Shown: positions 45,451 through 55,157, counted from the stretch's first letter. The stretch: DNA of 64,000 bases from Pseudomonas sp. PDM04 (GCF_014851765.1 NZ_JACVAI010000005.1:372001-436000), one strand, 5' to 3'. Notes: generated by a model not told the origin, from the sequence alone. Program-made: numbers and translations.

Positions 45451-46626
45451 ATGGCTTGGAATGAGCCGGGTGGCAACTCGAATAATCAGGATCCTTGGGG
45501 TGGCAAGCGCCGCAATAACGGCGACCGCAAGGGGCCACCGGATCTCGACGAGGCCTTCCGAAAGCTGCAGGAAAGCCTGAACGGGTTGTTCGGTGGTGGT
45601 AAGAAACGCGGTGATGACGGCGGTGGTTCGGGCAGGAGTGGTGGCTTCGGCGGACTGCTCGGCATCGGTCTGGTCGTGCTGGCGGCCGTCTGGCTGTACA
45701 GCGCGGTCTATGTCGTCGACGAGCAGGAGCAGGCCGTGGTGCTGCGCTTCGGCAAGTACTACGAAACCGTCGGCCCGGGTCTGAATATCTATTTCCCGCC
45801 GATCGACAAGAAGTACATGGAAAACGTCACGCGTGAGCGTGCGTACACCAAGCAGGGCCAGATGCTCACCGAAGACGAGAACATCGTCGAAGTGCCGCTG
45901 ACCGTGCAGTACAAGATCAGCAACCTGCAGGACTTCGTGCTGAGCGTCGATCAGCCGGAAATCAGCCTGCAGCACGCGACCGACAGCGCCTTGCGCCATG
46001 TGGTGGGTTCCACGGCCATGGACCAGGTGCTGACCGAAGGTCGTGAATTGATGGCCAGCGAAATCAAGGAGCGTCTGCAACGCTTCATGGATACCTATCG
46101 CACCGGCATCACCGTGACCCAGGTCAACGTGCAGAGCGCAGCGGCACCGCGTGAAGTGCAGGAAGCCTTCGATGACGTGATCCGTGCCCGTGAAGACGAG
46201 CAGCGTTCGCGCAACCAGGCGGAAACCTATGCCAACGGCGTCGTGCCGGAAGCCCGTGGTCAGGCCCAGCGCATCCTCGAGGACGCCAATGGTTACCGTG
46301 ACGAAACCGTCTCGCGTGCCAAGGGTGAGGCCGATCGCTTCACCAAGCTGGTTGCCGAGTACCGCAAGGCGCCTGAAGTGACCCGCCAGCGTCTGTACCT
46401 GGACACCATGCAGGAAGTCTTCAGCAATACCAGCAAGGTGCTCGTGACCGGGAACAAGAACGGCCAGAACAATCTGCTCTACCTGCCGCTCGACAAGATG
46501 ATCGACAGCAGTGGTCGCAGCACCAGCGTGCCGGCGAACAGTGCGGCAGCTACCAGCAATGAAGCGAATGCGCGTGCCGCAGCTGATCTGCAACAACAGC
46601 AGGCACGTACCAGGGAGAGTCGCTGA
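45451..46626 (+). CDS. hflK: FtsH regulator HflK
   Basis: Membrane SPFH/band-7 protein that forms a cage with HflC around the protease FtsH. 391 residues. The N-terminal cytoplasmic part is Gly/Asn/Lys-rich (EPGGNSNNQDPWGG; GGGKKRGDDGGGSG), the membrane helix is near residues 68-90 (LLGIGLVVLAAVWLYSAV), then the SPFH domain (VVLRFGKYYETVGPG) and a long coiled helix (REDEQRSRNQAETYANGVVPE). ATG 45451 has GGAGAG upstream; the open frame back to 45373 is not needed. It overlaps hflC by 4 bp. Confidence 0.96.
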   Translation: MAWNEPGGNSNNQDPWGGKRRNNGDRKGPPDLDEAFRKLQESLNGLFGGGKKRGDDGGGSGRSGGFGGLLGIGLVVLAAVWLYSAVYVVDEQEQAVVLRFGKYYETVGPGLNIYFPPIDKKYMENVTRERAYTKQGQMLTEDENIVEVPLTVQYKISNLQDFVLSVDQPEISLQHATDSALRHVVGSTAMDQVLTEGRELMASEIKERLQRFMDTYRTGITVTQVNVQSAAAPREVQEAFDDVIRAREDEQRSRNQAETYANGVVPEARGQAQRILEDANGYRDETVSRAKGEADRFTKLVAEYRKAPEVTRQRLYLDTMQEVFSNTSKVLVTGNKNGQNNLLYLPLDKMIDSSGRSTSVPANSAAATSNEANARAAADLQQQQARTRESR

Positions 46627-47495
46627 TGAGCAATAAATCGCTGATCGCCCTTATTGTCGGCGTCGTCGTGGCGATCGCTGCCTGGAACTGCTTCTACATC
46701 GTGGCTCAGACCGAGCGTGCGGTGTTGCTGCAGTTCGGGCGCGTGGTCCAGACCGATGTCCAGCCAGGCCTGCATGTGAAAGTGCCTTACGTCAACCAGG
46801 TGCGTAAATTCGACGCTCGCCTGATGACGCTGGATGCACCGACGCAGCGCTTCCTGACCCTGGAAAAGAAAGCCGTGATGGTCGATGCCTATGCCAAGTG
46901 GCGGGTCAAGGACGCCGAGCGTTTCTATACCGCGACTTCCGGCCTCAAGCAGATCGCCGACGAGCGTCTGTCCCGTCGTCTGGAATCGGGCCTGCGTGAC
47001 CAGTTCGGTAAGCGCACCCTGCACGAAGTGGTGTCGGGTGAGCGCGATGCGCTGATGGCCGACATCACCTCGTCGCTGAACAAGATGGCGGAAAAGGAAC
47101 TGGGTATCGAAGTGGTCGACGTTCGCGTCAAGACCATCGACCTGCCCAAGGAAGTGAACCGCAGCGTGTTCGAGCGGATGAGCACCGAGCGTGAGCGTGA
47201 AGCTCGCGAGCACCGCGCCAAGGGTAACGAGCTGGCAGAAGGCATCCGTGCCGACGCCGATCGTCAACGCCGCGTGCTGCTGGCTGAAGCCTATCGTGAG
47301 TCCGAAGAGATTCGCGGTGACGGCGATGCCCAGGCCGCTGCGATCTACTCGAAGGCCTACGGTCAGGACCAGGAGTTCTACGCGTTCTACCGTAGCCTGC
47401 GCGCCTACCGCGAAAGCTTTGCGAACAAATCCGACGTCATGGTCCTCGACCCAAGCAGTGACTTCTTCCACTACCTGGAAAAAGCCAAGCCTTGA
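46626..47495 (+). CDS. hflC: FtsH regulator HflC
   Basis: Partner of HflK. 289 residues: N-terminal membrane anchor (LIALIVGVVVAIAAWNCFYIV, ~5-25), SPFH domain (ERAVLLQFGRVVQTDVQPGL) and C-terminal helix (STEREREAREHRAKGNELAE). It is translationally coupled to hflK by ATGA overlap and is followed by hairpins and a terminator. Confidence 0.97.
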   Translation: MSNKSLIALIVGVVVAIAAWNCFYIVAQTERAVLLQFGRVVQTDVQPGLHVKVPYVNQVRKFDARLMTLDAPTQRFLTLEKKAVMVDAYAKWRVKDAERFYTATSGLKQIADERLSRRLESGLRDQFGKRTLHEVVSGERDALMADITSSLNKMAEKELGIEVVDVRVKTIDLPKEVNRSVFERMSTEREREAREHRAKGNELAEGIRADADRQRRVLLAEAYRESEEIRGDGDAQAAAIYSKAYGQDQEFYAFYRSLRAYRESFANKSDVMVLDPSSDFFHYLEKAKP

Positions 47496-47810
47496 TACGA
47501 CGTTGACCTGAATCATCCCCCCGCCGGGCGGCTAAAACCTTCGGCGGGGTGATCCTTTGGGAAAACGTGTGTATGATGCGGCAGCCGGGAAATTCCCGGC
47601 TTTTTTGCGTCTGCACGTTTGATTGCTGTTCATGTGCAGAAGCCCGGGCCTGTTGGCTCGACTGGTTTTACGAGGAAAGTGCTTGGCGAAGCCTGTTTCG
47701 GGCTTTTCGCTTCGTCGCTCATGCGCGTGGTTTGCGCAGGGCCAGGCATTTTCTGCTTCACTCAAGGCTCGCCCCAAGGCTTGCCGCCCGGATCATAGGG
47801 GAATGGCGTA
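47496..47810. other. 315-bp gap between hflC and hisZ
   Basis: It contains a hairpin at 47514-47553 (CCCCGCCG / CGGCGGGG arms), a good terminator at 47584-47606 and a further weak hairpin near 47690-47712. No credible gene is present: the only frames are arginine- and cysteine-rich and have no ribosome-binding site. The small DUF2065 (YjeT) membrane-protein gene expected here in relatives is not found. Confidence 0.7.
47584..47606 (+). terminator. Terminator in the hflC-hisZ gap
   Basis: Perfect stem GCCGGGA / TCCCGGC, loop AAT, followed by TTTTTT. Confidence 0.88.
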
Positions 47811-48998
47811 ATGGCAACGGTAGACCGCTGGCTGCTGCCAGATGGCATCGAAGAAGTACTGCCACCAGAGGCGGCGCGCATAGAAGTCGCGCGTCGCCAG
47901 GTGTTGGATCTGTTCCAGAGCTGGGGTTACGAGTTTGTCGTGACTCCCCATATCGAGTACCTGGAATCCCTGCTGACCGGCGCGGGCCAGGACCTGGATC
48001 TGCGTACCTTCAAGGTCATCGACCCGCAATCGGGCCGGCAGATGGGTTTCCGGGCGGATATCACGCCGCAGGTGGCGCGCATCGATGCGCATACCCTGCG
48101 TCGCGAAGGCCCTAATCGCTTGTGCTATGCCGGCAGCGTGCTGCACGCCCAGCCGCGTGCCTTGTCGTCCTCGCGCAGCCCGATCCAGCTGGGTGCCGAG
48201 TTGTATGGCGATGCCAGCCCGAGCAGTGACGTCGAAGTCATCAGCCTGATGCTGGCCATGCTGCAACTGGCCGATGTGCCGGATGTGCACATGGACCTGG
48301 GTCACGTCGGTATCTACCGTGGCCTGGCCCGTGCCGCCGGTTTGTCCGGTGAAGTCGAGCAGCAGTTGTTCGACGCGTTGCAACGTAAAGCCATCGACGA
48401 GGTCATTACCTTGACCGAGGGGCTGCCGGCGGATCTGTCGGACATGCTGCGGGCCCTGGTCGACCTGTGCGGTGGCCGTGAAGTCCTGGTGGCCGCTCGC
48501 GAGCGCCTGGCCAAAGCGCCGGCGCAGGTGACGGCGGCGCTCGACGACTTGCTGGCGATTGCCGAGCGTCTGTCCAGTCGCTTCCCGGAGTTGCCGCTGT
48601 ACTTCGACCTGGGCGAGTTGCGCGGCTACCACTACCACACCGGTGTGGTGTTCGCCGTATTCGTGCCGGGGGTTGGCCAGTCCATTGCCCAGGGCGGTCG
48701 TTACGACGACATCGGCGCCGACTTCGGTCGCGCCCGTCCAGCAACCGGCTTCTCTACCGATTTGAAAACCCTGGTGACCCTGGGGCGTGCTGAGATCGAG
48801 CTACCGTCTGGCGGTATCTGGATGCCTGACAGTACGGATGCGGCACTCTGGCAGCAGGTTTGCCAGTTGCGCAGTGAGGGTCAGCGTGTTGTCCAGGCCT
48901 TGCCTGGCCAGCCTTTGGCCGCCGCCCGTGAAGCGGACTGCGACCGGCAATTGATTCAGCAGAACGGGCTTTGGCAAGTATCGCCACTGGCTTCTTGA
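47811..48998 (+). CDS. hisZ: ATP phosphoribosyltransferase regulatory subunit HisZ
   Basis: Histidyl-tRNA-synthetase-like protein that activates the short form of HisG at the first step of histidine synthesis. 395 residues. Synthetase-derived motifs: LPDGIEEVLPPEA at the start, TPHIEYLESLLTGAG near residue 45, MGFRADITPQVARI near 78, and YYHTGVVFAVF near 275; catalytic tRNA-charging residues are absent, as in HisZ. hisG itself is not in the window. It is 54 bp upstream of purA. Confidence 0.95.
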   Translation: MATVDRWLLPDGIEEVLPPEAARIEVARRQVLDLFQSWGYEFVVTPHIEYLESLLTGAGQDLDLRTFKVIDPQSGRQMGFRADITPQVARIDAHTLRREGPNRLCYAGSVLHAQPRALSSSRSPIQLGAELYGDASPSSDVEVISLMLAMLQLADVPDVHMDLGHVGIYRGLARAAGLSGEVEQQLFDALQRKAIDEVITLTEGLPADLSDMLRALVDLCGGREVLVAARERLAKAPAQVTAALDDLLAIAERLSSRFPELPLYFDLGELRGYHYHTGVVFAVFVPGVGQSIAQGGRYDDIGADFGRARPATGFSTDLKTLVTLGRAEIELPSGGIWMPDSTDAALWQQVCQLRSEGQRVVQALPGQPLAAAREADCDRQLIQQNGLWQVSPLAS

Positions 48999-49052
48999 GT
49001 TTTCCTGCCGGCCGCCGCCGGCACCAAGTTTGCGCGAATGAGGACAAGTGTT

Positions 49053-50345
49053 ATGGGTAAGAATGTCGTAGTCCTGGGCACCCAGTGGGGTGATGAGGGC
49101 AAAGGCAAGATCGTTGATCTGCTGACCGAACATGCTGCCGCCGTAGTGCGCTACCAGGGTGGCCACAACGCGGGTCACACCCTGGTGATCGATGGCGAAA
49201 AAACCGTCTTGCACCTGATCCCGTCGGGCGTGCTGCGCGAAGGCGTGCAGTGCCTGATCGGCAACGGCGTGGTGGTTGCACCCGACGCCCTGCTGCGGGA
49301 AATCAACAAGCTGGAAGAGAAAGGCGTACCGGTGCGCGAGCGCCTGCGCATCAGCCCTTCCTGCCCGCTGATCCTGTCCTACCACGTGGCCCTGGACCAG
49401 GCCCGTGAAAAAGCCCGTGGCGAGCTGAAGATCGGCACCACAGGTCGCGGTATCGGGCCGGCTTACGAAGACAAGGTTGCCCGTCGTGGCCTGCGTATCG
49501 GCGACCTGTTCCACCGCGAGCGTTTCGCCGCCAAGTTGGGCGAGTTGCTGGACTACCACAACTTCGTCCTGGTCAATTACTACAAAGAGCCGGCCATCGA
49601 CTTCCAGAAGACTCTGGACGAGTGCATGGAATACGCCGAGCTGCTCAAGCCGATGATGCTCGACGTCACCGCCGAGCTGCACAACCTGCGTCGCGCTGGC
49701 AAGGACATCATGTTCGAAGGCGCCCAGGGTTCCCTGCTGGACATCGACCACGGCACCTATCCGTACGTCACCAGCTCCAACACCACGGCCGGCGGCATTG
49801 CCACCGGTTCCGGCGTTGGCCCGATGTTCCTCGACTACATCCTGGGGATCACCAAGGCCTACACCACTCGCGTCGGTTCCGGTCCATTCCCGACCGAACT
49901 GTTCGACGACGTGGGTGCGTTCCTGGCCAAGCGTGGCCACGAATTCGGTGCGACCACCGGTCGTGCCCGTCGTTGCGGCTGGTTCGATGCCGTCATCCTG
50001 CGTCGCGCCATCGACGTCAACAGCATCTCGGGCCTGTGCCTGACCAAGCTGGACGTCCTGGACGGCCTGGAAACCATCAACATTTGTGTCGGCTACAAGA
50101 ATCAGGAAGGTGCGGTAATCGACGCACCGACCGATGCCGACAGCTACATTGGCCTGGAGCCGGTGTACGAGCAGATGCCAGGCTGGAGCGAGTCGACCCT
50201 CGGTGCCAAGACCCTGGAAGAGCTGCCGCAAGCGGCTCGCAACTACATCAAGCGCATCGAAGAGCTGGTCGGCGCGCCGATCGACATTATTTCGACGGGC
50301 CCGGATCGCAACGAGACCATCGTTCTGCGTCACCCGTTCGCCTGA
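49053..50345 (+). CDS. purA: Adenylosuccinate synthetase PurA
   Basis: First committed step from IMP to AMP (IMP + aspartate + GTP). 430 residues. GTQWGDEGKGKIVD at the N terminus holds the GTP/IMP catalytic Asp; GGHNAGHTL near residue 39 and GRGIGPAYEDK near 130 are also family signatures, as is TTGRARRCGWFDAV near 298. ATG 49053 has GAGGACA upstream. It is probably co-transcribed with hisZ and ends at a strong terminator. Confidence 0.98.
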   Translation: MGKNVVVLGTQWGDEGKGKIVDLLTEHAAAVVRYQGGHNAGHTLVIDGEKTVLHLIPSGVLREGVQCLIGNGVVVAPDALLREINKLEEKGVPVRERLRISPSCPLILSYHVALDQAREKARGELKIGTTGRGIGPAYEDKVARRGLRIGDLFHRERFAAKLGELLDYHNFVLVNYYKEPAIDFQKTLDECMEYAELLKPMMLDVTAELHNLRRAGKDIMFEGAQGSLLDIDHGTYPYVTSSNTTAGGIATGSGVGPMFLDYILGITKAYTTRVGSGPFPTELFDDVGAFLAKRGHEFGATTGRARRCGWFDAVILRRAIDVNSISGLCLTKLDVLDGLETINICVGYKNQEGAVIDAPTDADSYIGLEPVYEQMPGWSESTLGAKTLEELPQAARNYIKRIEELVGAPIDIISTGPDRNETIVLRHPFA

Positions 50346-50364
50346 TAAGTCGTTGATGTAAAAG

Positions 50365-50392
50365 AAAAAGGGCCCTTTATTGGGCCCTTTTT
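50365..50392 (+). terminator. Terminator after purA
   Basis: Stem AAAAAGGGCCC / GGGCCCTTTTT with loop TTTATT, 20 bases after the stop. Confidence 0.92.
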
Positions 50393-50496
50393 CGTATCTG
50401 CCTGCCGGACGGCATGACCTTTGCTGCGGTTTTCATAAAAAAGCATGGCTGTAGCGTGCCATCAATTTAATGGCGTCAAAAGCAGAGGTATCACCT

Positions 50497-52431
50497 GTGT
50501 CGGCCGTTCTCTCCTTGTTACAAAGCCGTCTGTTGCGGCCTGTGTTCGTTACCCTCGGTATCGCCCTTTTGGTGCAAGTGCTGGTCGCGGTTGCCCTGAC
50601 GCGCAGCACAGTCACTGCACTGGAAGCCGATTTGGGTGTGCGCCTGGGCGCCGACAGTCAAAAATTGTCCACCGAGCTCGAACAGGCGGGGCGCGAAGTC
50701 ACGTCGAGCCTGGACAGCCTTTCCGCCAGTACGCGTCAGCGCCTGACTGCCGGGTTGTCTTCGCGGCTGGAGGAAGAGCAGGCGCAACTGCGGGCCACCC
50801 TGGAAAAGGACCTGAAGGACTCCGCCGGTGATATGGCGCAGCTTCTCGCCTCGGTTGCACCGCGTGCGATGTGGGACAACGACGTGCCGACCCTATCCGA
50901 GTTCGCCCGTCGGGCCCAGCGCAATCCCAACGTGCTGTTCGTCGTCTATGACGATGCCACCGGGCAGCACCTGACGCGCTACCTCAACCGCGAAAACCCG
51001 ATCAACAAGGCGCTTCTGGAAAAAGGCCAGGGCGAACGAGCGCTGGACAAGGTGCTGGACGCGGCGAAGAACGATCCGTCGGTCTACTACGTGGAAGCCT
51101 CGATCAACCCCAATGGCGTGGAAATCGGCAAGGTCCTGATGGGCGTCTCCACCGCATCCGTGGAGACCGATCTGGCAGCCCTGGATAAACGCTTTGAGTC
51201 GTTGATCGCCAACAGCGATCAACTGGTTGGCGACAGCCTGAAGGGCGCGGCGGCCGACAGTGCCACGGCCATGCGTGCGCGCCTGGCCTCGGCCCAGTCC
51301 ACCGCCGCCGACATGAAAGCCAACACCACTGACACCGTGCAGGAAGCGGCGGCCACCCTGCGCTGGCGCATCGGCATGGGCCTGGCGCTGGTGGGTTGCG
51401 GCGTGTTGCTGCTGTTGGCCGTGGTGTTGGGGCGTCGTGTGGTCAAGCGCCTGAAAATGTTGATTATCGCGATGGACGATCTGGCGGCGGGCGAGGGTGA
51501 CCTGACCAAGCGCGTGCAGATCAACAGCAAGGACGAGATCGGCGACATGGCGTCGGCGGTCAATCGCTTTGTGGATAAATTGCAGCCCATCGTGCGCGAG
51601 GCCGGGGATGTCGCTCAGCGAACCGGTGTCGAAATTGGCGCCATGACCTTGCGCAACGCCGGCGCCGATGCGGCGGCCGGCATGCAGCGTGACGAGGTGG
51701 CCGAGAGCCTGCGGGCGTTGTCGCAGATGGCCGATGAGGCGCAGTCCGAAAGCCATGCCATGCAGGCGGCCTTGCAGCAGGTGGTGGACATTCGCTCGGC
51801 CACCGATGAAAACACCCGGACTTCGGCGAAGGTCGGCAGCCTGATCGAAGCGTTGGCCGAGCAGGTCGATACCGGGGCGAAGGTCATCGAGCGACTGGCG
51901 CAGCAGAGTGAACAGATCGAAGTGGTGCTGACCGTGATTCACGGGATTGCCGAACAGACCAACCTGCTGGCGCTCAACGCTGCCATCGAGGCGGCGCGCG
52001 CCGGTGAGACCGGTCGTGGCTTTGCCGTGGTGGCGGATGAGGTGCGGGCGCTGGCGAGCAAGACCCAGAGCTCCACCGGCGACATTCAGGCACACATCGT
52101 TGCCCTGCAGCAGGGCGCGCGTGAGGCCGTGGCCGCGATTGGCCAGGCCGGGCGCCAGGCCAGCGAAGGTCTGCTGGTGCTGCGCGACAGTGCACGCCTG
52201 CAGCAATCGGTACAGGCGTCGGTCGAGCAAGTGCATGCGGCTATCGGCCTGGCGACCCAGGCGGCGGCTCATCAGGCGAAGGGTGCCCAAGCGGTGCGCG
52301 GGCGGGTAGAAACCATTCATGCCCAGGCGGAAAAAGCCGCACAGGCGGTGGTGGAAACCACTGAAAGCGGCAAGGTGCTGGACGGGCTGGCTGCGCAGTT
52401 GAAGGCAAGCCTGGGGCAGTTCAGGGCCTGA
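50497..52431 (+). CDS. Methyl-accepting chemotaxis protein
   Basis: Inner-membrane chemoreceptor of ~644 residues. Transmembrane segment 1 is near residues 15-36 (VFVTLGIALLVQVLVAVAL), the periplasmic sensor region ~37-293 is helical at the start and contains NPNVLFVVYDDATGQHL, transmembrane segment 2 is near 294-314, then HAMP (LAAGEGDLTKRVQI) and the signalling hairpin with tip EQTNLLALNAAIEAARAG near 486. No CheR-tethering pentapeptide is seen at the C terminus (LGQFRA). GTG 50497 is preferred because AGAGG precedes it; ATG 50470 has no site. The ligand is unknown. Confidence 0.88.
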   Translation: MSAVLSLLQSRLLRPVFVTLGIALLVQVLVAVALTRSTVTALEADLGVRLGADSQKLSTELEQAGREVTSSLDSLSASTRQRLTAGLSSRLEEEQAQLRATLEKDLKDSAGDMAQLLASVAPRAMWDNDVPTLSEFARRAQRNPNVLFVVYDDATGQHLTRYLNRENPINKALLEKGQGERALDKVLDAAKNDPSVYYVEASINPNGVEIGKVLMGVSTASVETDLAALDKRFESLIANSDQLVGDSLKGAAADSATAMRARLASAQSTAADMKANTTDTVQEAAATLRWRIGMGLALVGCGVLLLLAVVLGRRVVKRLKMLIIAMDDLAAGEGDLTKRVQINSKDEIGDMASAVNRFVDKLQPIVREAGDVAQRTGVEIGAMTLRNAGADAAAGMQRDEVAESLRALSQMADEAQSESHAMQAALQQVVDIRSATDENTRTSAKVGSLIEALAEQVDTGAKVIERLAQQSEQIEVVLTVIHGIAEQTNLLALNAAIEAARAGETGRGFAVVADEVRALASKTQSSTGDIQAHIVALQQGAREAVAAIGQAGRQASEGLLVLRDSARLQQSVQASVEQVHAAIGLATQAAAHQAKGAQAVRGRVETIHAQAEKAAQAVVETTESGKVLDGLAAQLKASLGQFRA

Positions 52432-52454
52432 GATCTCGGCGCCTGAGCTGCCTC

Positions 52455-52480
52455 TTCGCGAGCCGGCTGGCTCCCACTTC
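52455..52480. repeat. Single degenerate REP
   Basis: CTTCGCGAGCCGGCTGGCTC resembles one REP arm. It lies between the convergent chemoreceptor and permease genes and has no inverted partner. Confidence 0.6.
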
Positions 52481-52539
52481 TGGAGTGCAATCCTGTGTGA
52501 GGTCAGCCGGTTCCAGGCGGCGCTCGGACAAAGGCGCTG

Positions 52540-54105
52540 TCAGCGACCCAGGTACATCCGCGTGGTCAGCAGGTACACCGGCAGCCCCGATACCACGATC
52601 AACAGCGCCGCATAAGGCGCCGCCGCCGCGAACTCCACGTTCGCGGTATGCGCCCACACCTCTGTGGCCAGGGTATTGAGCCCGGTCGGGCTCAGCAGCA
52701 GCGTCGCTGTCAGCTCCTTCATCGCATCCAGGAACACCAGCGCAAACGCCGCCCCCAGTGCCGGAAAAATGATCGGCAAGGTCACCCGGCAAAACGCGCT
52801 GAAAGACGATGCGCCCAGCGTGCGAGCGGCTTCTTCCAGTTGCGGGGCGGCCTTGTTCAGGGCGGTGCGGATCGGCGCCTGCGCCAGCGGTAGAAAAAGC
52901 AGCGCATAGGCAATCAACAGCAATGCCGAGGTCTGATACAGCGCCGGCACATAATGCAGGGCGAAATACACCAGTGTCAGGGCGATCACCAGGCCTGGCA
53001 GCGCGTGCAGCAGATACGGCAGGCGCTCCGCCCAGATGGCCAGTGGGCCTTTGTAGCGCACCACCAGCAATCCCACCGGGACGGCCAGCACCAGGCACAG
53101 CGCGGCGCCACCCAGGGACAGTGCGAGGGAGGACAGGAGCGCCTCGCTGATCGCGGCCACCGGAAACGCCGCCGAAGAGCCTACCATCAGCCAGTACGCC
53201 AGCATCCCCAGCGGAATGCCGCTGCCGATGATTGCCAGTGCCAGGCAGTAAAGCTGTCCCGCGAACGCCCAGGGGCCCAGGCGAACCTGCTCCGCGCGCC
53301 GCGCTGCGCCCTGGCCGGTGCGTACATGACGCCCTTTGCCGCGCACCCGCAGCTCGAGCCACAGCAGCATCAGGCACAACGCCAGCAGGACCGCCGACAG
53401 CATCGCGGCGTTGGCGTTGCTGAATTCCAGTTCGAATTGCTGGTAGATCGCAGTGGTGAAGGTCTGCAGGCCGATGATCGACAGCGCGCCGAACTCCACC
53501 AACATGTGCAGCGCAATCAGCAGCGAGCCCGCCAGCAGTGAGGGCCATAGCAGCGGCAAAGTGACTTTGAAGAACACGCCCCAGCGATTCTGCCCAAGCG
53601 TGCGCGCCGACTCTTCCAGGGAGGGATCAAGATTGCGCAGCGTTGCCGCGACCGGCAGAAAGATCAGTGGGTACTTGGACAGGGTCATCACCAGGATGGC
53701 CCCGCCCAGGCCTTCGAAGTGAGCGCTCAGCGAAACCCAGGTGAAGCTGCTGACAAACGCTGGCACTGCGAATGGCAGGCACAGGATCACGCCCCACAGG
53801 CGTCGCCCCGGTAAATTGCTGCGCTCCAGCAGCCAGGCCAGCGACAGGCCGATGACCCCGCAGGCAAGCGTCACGCCAACCATCAGCGCCAAGGTGTTGC
53901 GCAACAGGCCGAATACGTAGGGGCGCCACAGCAAATGCAGCGCCTCGGCCCAGCCGGCCTGCCAGGTTTTCAGGCCGACATACGCCAGTGGCAACAGGCT
54001 GAGCACCACCAGCAATAACACCGGCAGCAGCAGCCAGATCGATGGCCGCTTGCGCCGTGGCACGTAACCCCCGCGCGCGGCGGGGGCGGATAACGATGCG
54101 CTCAT
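52540..54105 (-). CDS. Ferric-iron ABC transporter permease (HitB/FbpB type)
   Basis: A 521-residue inner-membrane permease with ~12 hydrophobic segments in two fused halves, as in FbpB/SfuB/HitB. Each half has the ATPase-contacting EAA loop: EESARTLGQNRWGVFFKVTLP near residue 165 and EEAARTLGASSFSAFCRVTLP near 436. Its ATG overlaps the stop of the binding-protein gene by one base, so they form one operon. No ATPase gene follows; transcription ends toward the chemoreceptor gene. Confidence 0.88.
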   Translation of the reverse strand: MSASLSAPAARGGYVPRRKRPSIWLLLPVLLLVVLSLLPLAYVGLKTWQAGWAEALHLLWRPYVFGLLRNTLALMVGVTLACGVIGLSLAWLLERSNLPGRRLWGVILCLPFAVPAFVSSFTWVSLSAHFEGLGGAILVMTLSKYPLIFLPVAATLRNLDPSLEESARTLGQNRWGVFFKVTLPLLWPSLLAGSLLIALHMLVEFGALSIIGLQTFTTAIYQQFELEFSNANAAMLSAVLLALCLMLLWLELRVRGKGRHVRTGQGAARRAEQVRLGPWAFAGQLYCLALAIIGSGIPLGMLAYWLMVGSSAAFPVAAISEALLSSLALSLGGAALCLVLAVPVGLLVVRYKGPLAIWAERLPYLLHALPGLVIALTLVYFALHYVPALYQTSALLLIAYALLFLPLAQAPIRTALNKAAPQLEEAARTLGASSFSAFCRVTLPIIFPALGAAFALVFLDAMKELTATLLLSPTGLNTLATEVWAHTANVEFAAAAPYAALLIVVSGLPVYLLTTRMYLGR

Positions 54106-55115
54106 CAGTTCAGGCCAACGTCGCGTTCCAGGTCCAGGGCTTCTTCAGCATTGCCGAGGTCCGCAGGTGTGACGTTGGGCGCTTGCAGTTCACTGAAAGG
54201 CTTGAGGCCACGGTCCGATTCCATGCCCTTGTGCAGCGGGTACTCGGCCGTGGTCTGAGTGATCACGCGCTGGCCTTCTTCACTGGCCATGTAGGCGAGC
54301 AATTGCTGGGCTTCTTTTGGGTGTTTGGTGGATTTCAATACCGCAGCGCTGGATACGGTGATCAGCCCGCCGACGTCGCCGCCGGTGAAGTAGTGCAGTT
54401 TCGAGTCGAGCTGTCCTTTTTCGCGCTGCAAGGCGAACCAGTAATAGTTGTTCACCAGCACGGTGGCGACTTCGCCGTTTTCCACGGCCTTGAGTGCGAC
54501 CATGTTGTTGCTGTAGGTCTTGCCGAAGGCGCGCAGGCCGGTCAGCCATTCCTCGGCTGCGTCCATGCCATGCACCTTGATGATGGCGACCGCCTGTTCC
54601 TGAAACGCACCGCTGGTGGGCACGAAACCGACCTTGCCTTGCCATTTCGGATCGGAAAACTCCATGACTGACTTGGGCAGGTCTTTTTCGTCGATCAGTT
54701 TGGGGTTGAAGGCCACGACGCGTACCCGAGCGGTGACGCCGATCCAGGTGCCGTTCTGGGCAACGTAGTCCTTGGGCAGGACGGCGAGGGTGGTGGCATC
54801 GGTCTGGGCCAGCAGGCCTTGTTCGCCGAGTTTGTTCAGCGGTGGCGACTCTTCGGTGTAGATCACGTCCGCAGGCGAACGATCGCCTTCTTCGACGACC
54901 TGGCTGGCGAGCTGGTTGCTGCTGCCCTTGCGCACGTTGACGTGGATGCCGGTCTTGGCCTCGAAGGCCTTGGCGACGGCGTCGCCGACTTCCTTGTGTT
55001 GGCCGTTATAGAGTGTCAGGGAAACGGGGTCGGCAGCCTGGGTGAGGTGAGTGGCGAGTGCCAGGCCGAACAGGGTGATGGTCAGGCCGCGGCGCAGGGT
55101 ATTTCGAAACATCAT
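54105..55115 (-). CDS. Ferric-iron ABC transporter substrate-binding protein
   Basis: Periplasmic iron-binding protein of the FbpA/HitA class, 336 residues. Signal peptide ~1-27 (ITLFGLALATHLTQA). The mature protein begins VSLTLYNGQHKEV, typical of the class, and carries the tandem Tyr pair for Fe3+ in VNNYYWFAL near residue 222. LPKSVMEFSDPKWQGKV and SGAFQEQA fit the family. A GAGGAA site precedes ATG 55115. A Fur-like dyad is 43 bp upstream. Confidence 0.88.
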   Translation of the reverse strand: MMFRNTLRRGLTITLFGLALATHLTQAADPVSLTLYNGQHKEVGDAVAKAFEAKTGIHVNVRKGSSNQLASQVVEEGDRSPADVIYTEESPPLNKLGEQGLLAQTDATTLAVLPKDYVAQNGTWIGVTARVRVVAFNPKLIDEKDLPKSVMEFSDPKWQGKVGFVPTSGAFQEQAVAIIKVHGMDAAEEWLTGLRAFGKTYSNNMVALKAVENGEVATVLVNNYYWFALQREKGQLDSKLHYFTGGDVGGLITVSSAAVLKSTKHPKEAQQLLAYMASEEGQRVITQTTAEYPLHKGMESDRGLKPFSELQAPNVTPADLGNAEEALDLERDVGLN

Positions 55116-55157
55116 TCGCAGGGTTCCTCACTGTCGCATTGCAAAAACTTGCAACAA

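Noticed and set aside
47549..48115. 188-aa frame overlapping hisZ start
   Set aside because: Arg/Cys-rich frame crossing a terminator and running out of frame into hisZ.
50436..50465. FliA promoter ahead of the chemoreceptor
   Set aside because: TAAA and GCCATCAA are present but the spacing is 3 bases too long and the -10 differs at three positions.
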